Below, piece by piece: positions 44,171-56,272 of a stretch of DNA of 64,000 bases. Within the stretch, counting starts at the first letter, position 1. Each line of letters starts with the position of its first letter. The position numbers were made by a program, and so were the translations under genes. The notes under the pieces were generated by a model. The model saw only the letters and a program-made list of their open reading frames with translations, made no database searches and was not told where the DNA came from. The DNA lies in NCBI GenBank assembly GCA_028673005.1, contig CM054113.1:173769956-173833955 (forward strand), given 5' to 3'. The stretch comes from Tanypteryx hageni. Lineage: Eukaryota; Arthropoda; Insecta; Odonata; Petaluridae.

Positions 44171-44640
44171 CAATGACCTGTCTACTTATATTAGCATTGG
44201 ACATTTGGTAAATTTTGTGATGATAGAAATCATGTTATTACTGCACCTTGCATGAAGACCCTTGAAATAAAAGCTAATGTAGCAATAGCACAAATGGCTA
44301 ATTGGACAATGCACAACATACTTTTATTAAACCAACAAAAAACATTTTACATATTATTTCATACATATCAAAAATAAGCTGTATATCCATTGCTTGAACT
44401 TTACAATCTCCCACTCATGAACTGCAGACAAATAAAATTCTTAGGTATTAATCTAACCGAAACACTTGACTGGTCAAAACATAGATTATCTAGCCAATAA
44501 ATTACACATGTATATTTATATGCTAAAAAACTTAAATCATTCGGTCTCCTCTAATGTGACTCTTCAAATTTATTATGCATATTTTTACTCCCAAATTAGA
44601 TAAGGCATAATTTTTTGGGCCAGATCCTGCCATATGGATA
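44171..44640 (+). pseudogene. Decayed LINE, 3' part (continues 34763-36755)
   Basis: Resumes the RT frame cut at 36755: NDLSTYISIGHLVNF, a damaged ADD-box region (FVDDRNHVI), then QIKFLGINLTETLDWSKH. Several stops. The fit across the hAT target duplication proves the two parts were contiguous. Confidence 0.8.
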
Positions 44641-44840
44641 TATACAACACATGTAGGGTTTCACAATGAATGGTCTAAATTTGGCCTAAACACCATCTGT
44701 TTGCATGAATGTGAACCTTAAGGACCAAGGAATACAAGAGGAAGCTCATGATGAATGAGCTCGCCACACCCATAGAGAAAGATGAAAAAACCTTGATGAC
44801 GAAAATAACCGACATTCCCAGTCAAGTGGTTAACCATTAA

Positions 44841-45429
44841 CCCTAGATTACTAACCTTCGTTTTAAAAATGGGATTACTAACCATTCATCTAACAGACTA
44901 CCTCATGCTAATATTTTTTAATAAAAGATAAAAGAGATACGCTTAAATTTTTTAAATACTTAACAATACTTCAACATTCTCTGGTACATTTATTAAATTT
45001 TATCAGAGCATTCCAAACACATGTTTCTACTATGTTCTCCACAAATAGCACATGAACATGGACTTCAGTGAAATCTTGTTATTCTCCTCTTTGAAGGAAA
45101 AACGCACATATTGAACATTTACTCAGTTTACCCTTATTCTGGCTTTCCTGAGGCAGCTCTATTTGCAGAGCATTAGTGATCATCAACTTATGAGTACAAC
45201 TTAATTTTAGGATCACCAAATAACGTTAAGGCTAACCATTCATCTGTGAGGTGATCTCAGTTGCGTAGCACAAAATCAAAGCAAATAATCCCTTGTGTTA
45301 ACAGTAACACTAGAAGAACACAAACTAATGAGGCTATAAAAAAGCCAAACCTAGAACTCAAAAAATGGAGTAGGGGGAGTATATATGTTTTGGTCGTATT
45401 TTGCCACACGAATGGTTAGTAATCTAGGG
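44841..45429 (-). mobile_element. Internally deleted piggyBac-like element
   Basis: TTAA at 44837-44840 and 45430-45433. Perfect 16 bp terminal inverted repeats CCCTAGATTACTAACC. On the minus strand at about 45130-44980 is a Cys/His-rich tail (CSICAFF, CSCAICGEHS, CLECS) like the piggyBac C-terminal zinc-binding domain. The catalytic domain is gone. The termini differ from both other piggyBac elements here, so it is a third family. Confidence 0.88.
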
Positions 45430-45433
45430 TTAA

Positions 45434-47129
45434 AAACGTTTTTCCGTCTTTCATTATTAGCTAATTAGCTATTAAGAAGAAAAGTCGTCAGTTAGGATTG
45501 ATGTACCTAGTTATATTTCCCAATCGAGCACAATTGCAGGTGTAAACTGTATACTTAATAGCAGTCATAAATTCCTTTTCCTATTTACTCTTACTAACAT
45601 TCATGGGTTGCACCTGTTTTTGTCATATGGGAGGGAAATATTGGAAGCATTGTCCAGCACTATATACATTTAGTGAAATCAACACAATTTTGGAATCTTA
45701 TGTTTAATTGTGAACAAATTATCTTATTGGTAGATGTAGTAATTTAGCAATGTTACTAATCCTAACATAACAGCGAGTGCTGGTACACTGGTACATTTAG
45801 GGCATCTATCTTTCGTTTTAACTAATATTAACGAAGCTTTCAGTGCAAATTTTAAACGGCAGTGGGTAGAGGTCATATTGTATGTTAGATTGCTTCATGT
45901 ATACTCATGTATTACGTATATGTCTTCATTATGAACAATTTCTTGATCTAATACAAATATGAAAATTATGAAGGGAGAGGATTTAATTTCACTCACTCCG
46001 ACTTGTTCATCCAATGCATTTATGTAAACGTATTTGCGGGAATAACTAATGAAGCTTCTGTTGAGGAAAAAATTAAAATTTCCTAAAACTGATAAATAGA
46101 GTATGTTAAAATCTATCTCACTATCCTCTCATTGGTTTTAGTGGTATATCGAAAGAATCATATGCATATCCTCTATTTTATACTACAGAAGTGAAATTAA
46201 ATAAATGAGTACATTATCACCTATGTCATTTTTCCAATGCACTAAACCAAGGTTGAGCATGAGAGAGAGATGAAATATGATTTTTGCAGCTATATTTATC
46301 TTAATTTTATGACATATAGAGTAACTTTTCAAGTATGTATCCCATACTGGAGCTTCATGAGACAGCATGAATGATACATCATGATATGAATCATTATTAA
46401 AAGTGTTTGAGAATTTGTGAGGGAGATGATGCAACTTTAAGTTACATTAGGTAATTTCAGAAAGCTTTCATTTGAAAGAAATATGACCGATGATTTTGTG
46501 TGCACTTGAATGATGCAGATGGCCTTAGGCATATTTTTGTCTTCTCTTGAATGTGACAGTTATATTAGGTTTTGATGGTTTAGATGTGGGAATTACTTCA
46601 TGTTACATATATGTAAAAGAGGGAAGAATAAAAAGTGTATATGTGTGTGCAATATGATATAATTCCATAATAAGCATCTTCATATTTCTGATTTTTTTGT
46701 GATTATGTATATTAAGCTGTTTTTCAATATCTGGTATTTAGTAAGCTGGTTGCCCAAGGCATATTTATGAGAATGTGTTTAGGTATGCTTTGAATTCAGA
46801 GTAATTCAATCAACAATCAGTAGGATAAAAGATGTTCTGAATTGATATGTGGTGTGTTAAAAAGATTGCAAGATCATGAAATATGTGAGAATGTTTTTAT
46901 ACAACATGCTATGGCTAGGTATTAAGGGTGAAGATAAGATATAATTTTCTGAGCTCTATACATTCATGAATAAAAATTGGCATGTTGCTCAATGACCATT
47001 ATGAAGTGTGCTGATGATTTCAGTTACATATTGTGAATAAGGTATTTTGTTAAATGTGTGATATCAAATGCATTCAATTATATCAAGTGTGTATGTAGAT
47101 GTGTCTTAGGAGATATGTGTGATTTGATA
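45434..47129. other. No gene recognised
   Basis: AT-rich, low-information sequence with only short frames. I see no repeat termini, RNA motif or coding bias. Confidence 0.45.
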
Positions 47130-47131
47130 TA

Positions 47132-48137
47132 CAGTACGTTCTGCTTAATATTATCATTGGTTATTGTTATCAGCTGCTTATTGTTATCAAATATAGGATT
47201 CCAAAACCAAATTTTGTGTAAGAAATGTAATTTCCTCTACTTAATGTGATCACATCCGCTGCTTATTATTATCAATTTAAAAATAGGATACGAGTGTATA
47301 TAACCATTCTTTTCTTATTTAGTGAGCACATATGGTCAGCGGAACTTACTTGATTCAGTGCATATGATGGCTAGTGCCTGGGAGTTAATATAAAAAAACA
47401 ATAAGAAACTGTTTCCATAAAGCAGGTTTTAGTCAGTCAAGTGTCGTGGAAAATATTGACGAAAGCAAAACTATACCTTCAATAGAAAATAGTTTCATTA
47501 ATGCTTCAGATTTGGAGGCATGGGTGAAAATTGATGAAGATCTTACCACAACAGGTGATCTTATGGTAAGGGATATAGTTGATATTAAATCCAACAAACC
47601 TGTAATGAAGATGACGAAATTTCAGATAATGAAGATACCGAAGTTCATCAAATTACCCCAAATGCTGAAGAAATTTAAAAAATCCCTTCAAATATTGTGG
47701 AGTGCATTAGAACTCAAGGGGGGAAGTAGTGATGATTATAAACTATTTTAAAATTTACAACAACAAATAGAAAATTTAATTACAATGAATTTAAAGCAGC
47801 AAAAACTGGATAGGTATTTTACAAAGTAAATAAAATTTAGTCTGGACATATGTATATTGTGTTTTCTCTCTAAAATAATTTTTAATTTCAGATTATGATT
47901 TATTAGAATTGATGTCACCTGTGTTAGATAAATGAGATATGTAATTTGTCATATTTATTTTTTATTTACAATGTGCAAGTAACATAGTGTGAAAGTGAAA
48001 TAAATAAGATTGAGTAAAACATTTTTATTATGTTTATTATAGTCCCAATTTTTTTAAAATTGTCGTTTATTGTTATCAGCAGCTTAATGTTATCAATTTC
48101 CATGAACCAATGTGATTACATTAAGCGGAATCTACTG
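47132..48137 (+). mobile_element. Tigger/pogo-like element, deleted
   Basis: TA at 47130-47131 and 48138-48139. Termini CAGTACGTTCTGCTTAAT and the complement of CAGTAGATTCCGCTTAAT form an inverted repeat of about 30 bp. Just before 47446 an NCF-H-KAGF-like phrase reads as the start of the Tigger C-terminal region, followed by a 101-codon frame (47446-47751) with no catalytic residues. The DDD transposase core is deleted, so the copy is non-autonomous. Confidence 0.82.
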
Positions 48138-48139
48138 TA

Positions 48140-49019
48140 CTTATTTTCAGCGTTTTTCTGAATACAGGATATGTTGTTTGATCAGATATTACAAGATGAA
48201 TTTGTATGCAAGAATTTGACGGAGTCTATATTTTTGGATTGTATTGCCCCACATAGTTCATTGTAATTCACTCTGTCATAACATGTATGTGCACCTTAGT
48301 CTTATGTAACATTAGTTGAATCATTTTATTCATCACTAGCTAATTATCTTTCTCTTTGCCGAGTTCAGAGGTTACAACATGGAATAAGCCCAGTTAATTG
48401 AGGAAACCTCCAGATGAAACAAAAGTTAACAAATCAATTGAATAACCTCATGAATTGATTTGGGCATCAATAAATTCTTCAAGTTTCCTTAAGATGTCTA
48501 TGGTGCAAGGCTTGTCGCAATGGGGCTTTCTGAATATTGACCTACAGCACTTAAATGTTATGTGTAAATGTATTTTAAACCTTCAACCAAAGAGGAATAA
48601 AATTATTTGGAATATTTATACACCAATTATCAAGATAACATCCAATCTTGCATATTCAATTCCCTTGTATTGTCTCATTTCTCCTATAATGTAGGATGTC
48701 TCTTAATATTTACCCTCTTGTATATATTTGAGTTTATATTCAGTTTCCTCATATTTATGAACTAAGAAAGCAATGCAAACTTAAGAATAAATTATCAATT
48801 AAAATATCCATAATGAAAAATAAATTCATTAAAAAAAATAAGATTTGGTTTTTTGAGGCCTTTTGCTTTGAATCTACTATAATGACTATTCGTATAAATA
48901 CCATTTAATCACATTAAATTTGTTCTTTTGGTAACTTTTGTTGAGTGTGGTACACTGAATATGGCTGGTTTGTGTTTTCACAAAACAATCTTTTATGGCA
49001 CGAGCTCATCAGAGTCACC
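48140..49019. other. No gene recognised
   Basis: AT-rich sequence with short frames only; no support for a gene or a repeat terminus. Confidence 0.4.
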
Positions 49020-49185
49020 ATGCATGAGATTTCATAATCTAAAATAAACAAAGTGATATGAAATTCTTGCAGAATGCAAGCACCTATAACTAGTGCGTTA
49101 TACGTTAATAATACTGGTAAAAGGTTCTTCCATTCTGCAAGCATTTCAGAACACTGTTTATTTTAGATTGTGAAATCTCATCGAA
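49020..49185. repeat. Convergent pair of hairpin-CTRR termini
   Basis: The plus strand has CTTGCAGAATGCAAG (49066-49080), nine nt, then CTAG (49090-49093) before T. The minus strand has CTTGCAGAATGGAAG (49141-49127), nine nt, then CCAG (49117-49114) before T. The sequences outside each hairpin (GAGATTTCAxAATCTAAAATA) are also mirrored. A hairpin about 10 nt before CTRR at an AT target is the signature of Helitron 3' ends. Here two such ends face each other 20 bp apart. Confidence 0.6.
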
Positions 49186-50656
49186 AATTAGGACTGCGAA
49201 CCTCCTTGATGAAAAAATTACCTTTAGAACGAATAATAATTGTATGCCACAGAGAGCGATGCATTCTTGTTTCCTGCAACTGCGTTATAACCTACATTGT
49301 GACCTTGATGTCATGATTATATACGCAAAATTGATATTTGCCTTCCCATGCCCTTATATGATCTATAAGGTACTGATTAAAAATTTTATTCAGGTAGAGG
49401 ATAACATTTGCTACAAAAACATTTGTGACAGCACATACCTACAACTTATAGTTTCCGAGATAGAAATTTCTACAAATGGGATAAGAACAATCCCAAAAAG
49501 TTAACAATTTTGGAATTTTAGATTTTTGTTTGGTTTTGACCAAAAACCTATAATTGTGCCGAATTTCCGGTCTCTATCTCATCGGGAAGTGTCCAAACCA
49601 GTGGTCGGCAATCTTTACACCTATGAGGGTGGAACTTAAATTATCGGGGAAATGAAGGGCACATAAAGCAACAAGAGTAGATATGTACCATTATTTATTA
49701 AAACAATGTATATCATTATAAATAGGTGCTTCTTACACATACTATAGGATATATATAGGATATATGTATCATATAAAACCAAAGGTACTTCCAGAAAAGC
49801 TACAGTGCTGAAATTTGGAAGGAAGATAGGCCATTGGGTACAACCTATGGAAAAAATCCAAAATTCTAGAAAAAGTTATATTCAAGAGGTTTTTTGACCC
49901 CAATGTCCAATTTCAAACACCCATAGGAAAAGCATTGAAAACTGTGCAGTGCTATATAAAATTGCTTTTTTAAATTGATAAAAATTAAGATACGAAGTTG
50001 AGACATACTCTACCATGTAAGAAAGAATAAAGTTTATTTTTCTTGAAGACAAAATTAAACTCCATGATGAATTTGTGTAAAAATTAGATTTTATAAAATT
50101 ATGAAAATTTTTCGGTCATCAACAATATAAAATATTAACTACCATAGCAATGACTCCAATTCCTTTCAATGGGAATTGATTTTCCATACTTCAAGAGCAA
50201 TGATTTAATGCTTACTTAGTCTGCATTATAATCCATTTTATTTCAGCCAACGATGTATACATATGATGATGTGATAATTTTAAATTAATTTTTTTATCCG
50301 GATACGTACTAAAAGGCACGGATGATAACACTATAATCCTCATACACAAAATATCCTAATTTTTACATACATTTTAGTTTAACATATAGGCTATAGTCTT
50401 AATAATGATTATAGTTATTGCTTAAATAGGGTGATCTGAACCATGAAACTTGAAATTCGAAAACTTGGACTTGAGCCGACTGCCAGAGAATGTAGAAATT
50501 CTGGATATATGTCTTAATTTCTGGGTAAATCAAAACTATTATCTTATTTAAATGGGTAGTTTAAATGCAATTGCACTGGTTTATTTATGAGTTTAGATCT
50601 TGGTGCATGATGATTTTTTAAGCCCTTGCAGTATGCAAGCACCAGCAATTCGTATA
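49186..50656. repeat. Repeat-derived region ending in a hairpin terminus
   Basis: Contains a hAT-like end (CAGTGGTCGGCAATC, about 49594), a CTTCCAGAAAAGCTAC block (about 49792) that recurs near 63010 and in mirrored form near 49550, and a hairpin CTTGCAGTATGCAAG at 50625-50639 followed by a degenerate TTCG in place of CTAG. It may be an element running from 49114 to 50652 whose halves are inverted copies. No coding sequence is supported. Confidence 0.4.
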
Positions 50657-51997
50657 AGAAGAAATCTGATGTGGCCCCCACATGTCTTTCTCCATACCTG
50701 TAATATTTCTAAAAATTCCAAATAGATTAAATGATAATAAATATTTTAAGGAACTGCGAGAAAATTTTAAACTTAACGAAGAACAGAAATAAACTTAAAC
50801 CATGGCCTTTTGAAATTGAATATAGCCACGAAGCTCCAACAATTAAGAAAATAAAAAGGTGCATTACTAAGACGTAAAGCAGGGGTTCCCAACCTTGGGT
50901 ACGTGTACCCCCAGGGGGTACGAGAAGCTTGTCAAGGGGGTACAGGGAAAATTTGGTAAATAACTAGATTATCCTAATTGAAAAATTCCAAAAGTAGTAG
51001 TTTTAGTGAAAAAAATTGTGGATTGGAGAGAGAAGGGTGAGGAGATGGCGGTGGGGTGAGAAAGGGAGGGAGCGCAGTGGTTGTATTATTGGGACTATTA
51101 AACAAGGGATAGTTTCATTTATATTTGCCATCCTGAGCCCCTATTTTCCACTTGTTCAACCCTGAAGAAAGAGAAACTAATGGCACTGAGGATGTGGTCA
51201 ACTCACGAAAATCTAATCAGAATCTTTTGGAATTTGATAGCCAATGCTAAATAGTGTTTACCACTATAATATCGGCGAGTGTCCATAGGCAAGGTGGGTC
51301 CGATTGTACTTTTTGCTTGCAGTTGGGGAAATTACATATCTTCAAGTGTTTTTAAAAGACCGACTTTGCTTTGTTGCAAATCTGATGTATCAGTACTTAG
51401 GTGAGGTAAGTGAAAACATGATATTCATGACACGTTAATAATCAAGAGTAAAGTTTCAATAGAGCCAAGTGCATAATCAACTGTGCTTAGCAGTAAAAAG
51501 ACAATCTTTGAACCTCTGAACTAGCTTTAGTACACCGAATTCGGACTTTCATACATCGGCTGACGCAACATTTCCAAGCTATTGCATTGTGGCGCTACCT
51601 GTCAGCAAAACCAACAAACATTTCGGCTTTCCTTTCGAACAGGGACGTCAAATAAGTGTGTACCGCGCATTGCGCGAAACGCGCTGCCAACTTACAAAGC
51701 AAATACGTAACATGCGACGAAAAATATTGCCGTCTCGCTCAGTCTCCCTCGGTTTCGGTTGCGTCTCGCGCAATTTTAACTTTTTCAATGACACGCTTTA
51801 TCAATAACCACGATTTCGCTAAATTACCTTTGCGAGTATTTATTATTATTATTATATATATTTACAATGCAATTATGGCGTCTGGACTGCAAAAACAGGA
51901 ACGCGGATCCTTATAAGCAGTTTCTCGAGGGTATGAAACTACTAATTCTTTTTTGCTGAATTACATGGATTAAATTTACATTACCCAAAGTAGCATA

Positions 51998-52002
51998 TAT
52001 AT

Positions 52003-52053
<51 letters not shown>
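51998..52053. repeat. (TA)n microsatellite
   Basis: TA run in the 5' leader of the hAT element. Confidence 0.95.
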
Positions 52054-52057
<4 letters not shown>

Positions 52058-52194
52058 GTATATTTCTTTCAAGCAGAAACATCTTTCAATTTACCAGCTT
52101 AAGCTTTTATGACCATTTATTATTTCGCTTAATTTGAAAAATTTAAGGATATATATTTATACACTAAAAAATATATATATATATATATTATTTT

Positions 52195-53961
52195 TTGCAG
52201 GCCCAAGGATTGACCATGTCAAAGAAACGTTGTTACCAGAATTCGTATGTGCAATATGGATTTATTTTTGTGCTTGATGGAGATGGTTTGCAAAAACCAC
52301 AGTGTTTAATTTGCTCCAAGATATTAAGCAATGGATGTATGAAGCCATCAAAGCTCAGAAAGCACCTTCAGAATATTCACCCCTAACAATTTAACGATTC
52401 AGAGTCCTCATTTAAAATAAAACGAGCCCGATTTGGAAAGAGTATGACCATGGATTTATTTCCCTGAAGAAGTCAGCCCTGGCGGCCAGTTATTGCGTCG
52501 CATTGAAATTCGCCAAAGAAAAGAAACCACAAACAACTGCTGAGACATTAGTGAAGCCGTGTGCTATGAACATGGTTGAGTTGATGTATGGTAAAGGAGC
52601 AAAACAGAAAATTGCACTAATTCCTTTATCAAATAAGACAATTTATGACCGGATTCGAGACATGTCAGAAGACATATCTGTACAGGTAGTGGAGGAAATC
52701 AAGAAAAGTCCTGCAAAAATTGGTTTACAGTTGGATGAATCAACTGATGTTTCCAATTGTGCACAACTTCTTGTTTTTTCTCGATATATATATCAGAATG
52801 AAATTACAGAGGAATTTCTTTTTTCTAAACCCTTGAAAGAAACAACTAAGGCAGTGGACATCATGGATATAATGAATGATTTTTGCTATTCAAATGGTCT
52901 TTCATGGGAACTAGTAGAAGCAATTTGTACTGATGGTGCTCCTGCTATGTTGGGGAAAATATCAGGTTTCACCGCTCTAGTTAAAAAAGTGAACCCAAAT
53001 GTAATTACCAGCCATTGCATCCTTTGTCGTTATGCTTTAGCATCGAAGACACTTCCATATAATTTGAAAGCCGTTTTGGATGTTGTTGTTCAAGTTGTGA
53101 ATTTTATCAGAGCGAAAGCACTGAATCACCGTATGTATTAATCTTTGTGTGAAGAGGTTGGATCATAAAGAAGTACGATGGCTATCCAGAGGAAATGTCT
53201 TAGCTAGGATTTTTGAATTTAGAAATTTAATTGAAATATTTTTATGTGAAAAAGAATCAACTTTTGCTTCACATTTCAATGATCCTAACTTTGTGATTTC
53301 TCTGTCATACCTTTCTGATATTTTTGTAATTCTTAATTTAGTTAACATTTCACTGAAAGGTACAGACATCATTCTCTCGGAGGCCGAAGAAAAGATTATA
53401 TCATTTCAAGAAAAATTGGCTCTTTGGGGAAGAAGGTTGGAGTCTGGTTACTTTGCAAATTTCCAATCTCTTAATGAAATCACTTCAGATCCAGTATATC
53501 AACTAGAACCGAAAGTTCGTGAAAGCATTATAGTGCATCTGAAAATTTTGAAAGAGACAGTTTAAGGAATAATTCTTACTGATCAAATGAATGAAGTTTG
53601 AATACAAAATCCTTTTCATATTGAGTTAGAAAAAGTCAGCCACAACGACCCAATGAAAGACGAGCTAATTGATCTCCGCAATAACCAGAAACTCCGAATT
53701 GATTTCTAATCAATGAAGTTACAAAATTTTTGGTGTACCCTTGGAGAAGCATATCCCATTCTTACTAAAAGTGCTCACAAGGCTTTAATTCCGTTTATAA
53801 TAACTTACCTCTGTGAATCAGGATTCTCAGTCCTGTTCTCAATCAAATCCAAAGCAAGAAACAAACTGGAGGTTGAACATGATATGCGGGTATCTCTTTC
53901 AAAAACTATACCGAGAATGAAACTGCTGGTTGACAAGAAACAGAATCAAGGGTCTTACTAA
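52195..53961 (+). pseudogene. BED-finger hAT transposase (ZBED5-like), lightly damaged
   Basis: Four collinear pieces. 52195-52386: BED zinc finger with intact ligands (CLIC, later HLQNIH). 52503-53141: catalytic region with LQLDESTDVSNCAQLLVF and CTDGAPAMLGKISGF. 53149-53565: EVRWLSRGNVLARIFEF and an LALWGRRLESGYF block. 53713-53961: C-terminal dimerisation with PFIITYLCESGFSVLFSIKS and ARNKLEVEHDMRVSL. A stop at about 52386, a frameshift near 53141 and stops near 53565 break it. It is much less decayed than the hAT at 41950, and differs from it in sequence, so it is another family member. Confidence 0.88.
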
Positions 53962-54381
53962 TAAATTTAACTGTGTTCTGATAAACATTTAACAACATTA
54001 TTATACTAAAAAATGTTGTTATGTACCGAATAAAGTTTCTTTATGAAAAATTAATGAATCTGTTTATTTAATTCCTTATGTGCATATGTATGGTAAACTC
54101 GAGAATTTATTTCCTTTCATATTGAATATGGGGTACGGCAAGGTTTACTAAAAGCCAAGGGGGTACGGGGGCCGAAAAAGGTTGGGAACCACTGACGTAA
54201 AGCGTGTCAAGTGTTTACAACAGTCGCCGGTAGGTGGCGGCAGCTAAAAAATTAGTTTTAAAAATATCTCTTAAACAATGGGAATATGGGAATATGTTTC
54301 GAACAAACGTTGTAGAAAATTAAATTTCTTACAACTTTTATTCTTATGCTTTTTTACATTTATTAAATATTAAAGCAAATA

Positions 54382-55885
54382 CCGTAGAACTTGTTTAATT
54401 CGACGTTGGTTAATTCGAAATATTGGATAATTCGAACCCGTCATTATTCCCCTTGAAATTCCCATTTAAAACAATATTAAATATTACATTCAATTCGAAT
54501 TTTTGAAGTATAAATTTGGATAATTCGAAGCTAAGATATAGCTTATTTCGAGTGCATATTTTTAAAAAATGTAGCTAAATGACGTTTGAATTGCTCAATG
54601 TTTCGGAACTAGTCCAGATTTCTAGTGATTGACACGTACACACATAGTAAAAGAGAAAGCGGCGTGTGGACGAACGGCCGACCGATGTTTTTTACAGAAT
54701 CATTTCGTCGAGTCCCCGCTTCGCCCCTTCCACCGCTCGCCACTCGTACATCACGTGACGCAAACATTTCTACCGTCGACAGGTTGTTTTGAAAATCTTG
54801 AATAACACCACTTCAAAGGTGCAAGCTAAAATTGATCTCTTGGATACAGGTAGAATGTTAAACAAGGCTTGGAAACAAATCACACCACAAACAATCGTGA
54901 ACTGCTTTCGCAAAGCTGGTTTCAAACCTAAAAACATTCAAGAAACAGAGGCTGAAATCGTTCCAGAACCTGCAGTGCCTGTGATGCCAGAGCAGTGGAA
55001 AGATGTACCGGCTGACGTCAGTTATGACGACTACCTAAATGTTGATGAGTTGCTGTTTGTGAAGAGCTGACAGATGGAGAGATTCTCGAAGAAGTGATGA
55101 AGAAGCGTACTTCCGAATCTTCTGATGAAGAAGAGAAGAACGACCATGACGTAACAGAAGAGCCTATACCGACCACTTCTGAAGCTGCCAAAATGCTGGA
55201 AAACTTAAGAAGATTTGTTGAAGCTCAACCGGATGTTAAGGACGACATTTTTCACTCTATAAATGAACTTGAAGACTTTGTTTATCGTGTGAAACTAAAC
55301 AAACCGAAACAAACAAAAATTACAAATTTCTTTAAATGAGACATTATTTGAACTGTCTTTATTTTTTAATGTGGTCCAATGTGCTTGTTTTATTTTTCTG
55401 GTTACGTAATTTGTGTGTGCGCATTTTTCATCTTGCATTGTGTACTTAAATTGATATTGATAAGGTAAGATACGCTTTATGTTATGTATGCAACTTCAAT
55501 AAATTTAGCTTTTCCAGAAAAGTTGTTTCATTCTACATACGAATAATCTAACATTAAAATAATTTTCATAACAAAAAATTATTTTTAATTTATCTTGACC
55601 CAGCTGCCTCGGTTGTCATATTTTTGCGCATTTTCATGTGAAAAATCATTTTTTCTTTGCATTGTTAGTTATTTATGTTTTATCATTGAATAATTTTGAA
55701 AATTACTTTACAGTAGAATTTGGTTAATTCAACATATTAATGCGCGGAAATAAAACGACCGGGCGAATCACTATCAAGATAGCATGGTACTGTATTGTTT
55801 TATATAAAAAATGGTTGATTCGAATTTTGGATAATTCGAATTTTTTTGAAGTCCACATAGAGTTCGAGTTAAAAAGGTTCTACTG
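54382..55885 (+). mobile_element. Tigger/pogo-like element, deleted
   Basis: TA at 54380-54381 and 55886-55887. The left end CCGTAGAACTTGTTTAATTC mirrors the right end, whose complement starts CAGTAGAACC and continues TTTTTAACTCGA. Inside are C-terminal Tigger coding pieces (54789-55339) but no DDD core. It has inserted into the dispersed repeat copy B. Its termini differ from those of the element at 47132. Confidence 0.8.
54789..55339 (+). pseudogene. Tigger transposase C-terminal remnant
   Basis: The first piece (54789-55070) has LNKAWKQITPQTIVNCFRKA, the block that follows the catalytic core in Tigger proteins. The second (55094-55339) has an acidic stretch, then MLENLRRFVEAQPDV, INELEDFVYR and KQTKITNFF, the usual Tigger C-terminus. 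A frameshift or stop lies between 55070 and 55094. The N-terminal CENP-B-like helix-turn-helix domains and DDD core are absent. Confidence 0.85.
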
Positions 55886-56272
55886 TATTTCAAAAAACGG
55901 ATAAGTGACTAAAGTAAACACCCACTTTCGATTGAGCGATTTTTATCCAAAACTAACCAGTTCTTTTTCCTTTAACAAAAATGTCAAATATAACATTTCG
56001 TGTTGATCTGTTCTTTAGTTAGAGCACCCACAACATCCTGGTCATAGACACACCCACAGACATCATCGAAAAAATAGTCAAAACATGCTCAGGGGACCTT
56101 AAAACATGCATTTCTGTTGAAATCTCGAATTCGATTTTTTTCATGAAAACAATACTATATCTATACTTTTTATATGGAGAAAGTAATAAATCACTATTAA
56201 ACTTGACACTGCAAATCTTCAGCCAACTTGCTGTAATTTGGCCCGTAACTCGAGTTTCCAATTGTTAGGCAG

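Larger units (their letters stand above)
50880..54194 (+). mobile_element. hAT element with 8 bp target duplication
   Basis: ACGTAAAG lies at 50872-50879 and 54195-54202. Termini are CAGGGGTTCCCAACCTT and the complement of CAGTGGTTCCCAACCTT, 15 of 17 matching. GGGGGTACG-type subterminal repeats occur at both ends. A BED-finger transposase runs through 52195-53961. A TA microsatellite lies in its 5' leader. It has inserted into the dispersed repeat that continues at 54203. Confidence 0.93.
54203..56190 (+). repeat. Dispersed repeat, copy B (interrupted)
   Basis: Plus-strand counterpart of 4625-5185. It starts right after the hAT target duplication (GTCGCCGGTAGGTGG at about 54223), is split by the Tigger-like element at 54382-55885, and continues to AGGGGACCTTAAAACATG (about 56092) and beyond. 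The last part resembles 61590-61710, including the GAGAAAGTA end. Confidence 0.55.
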
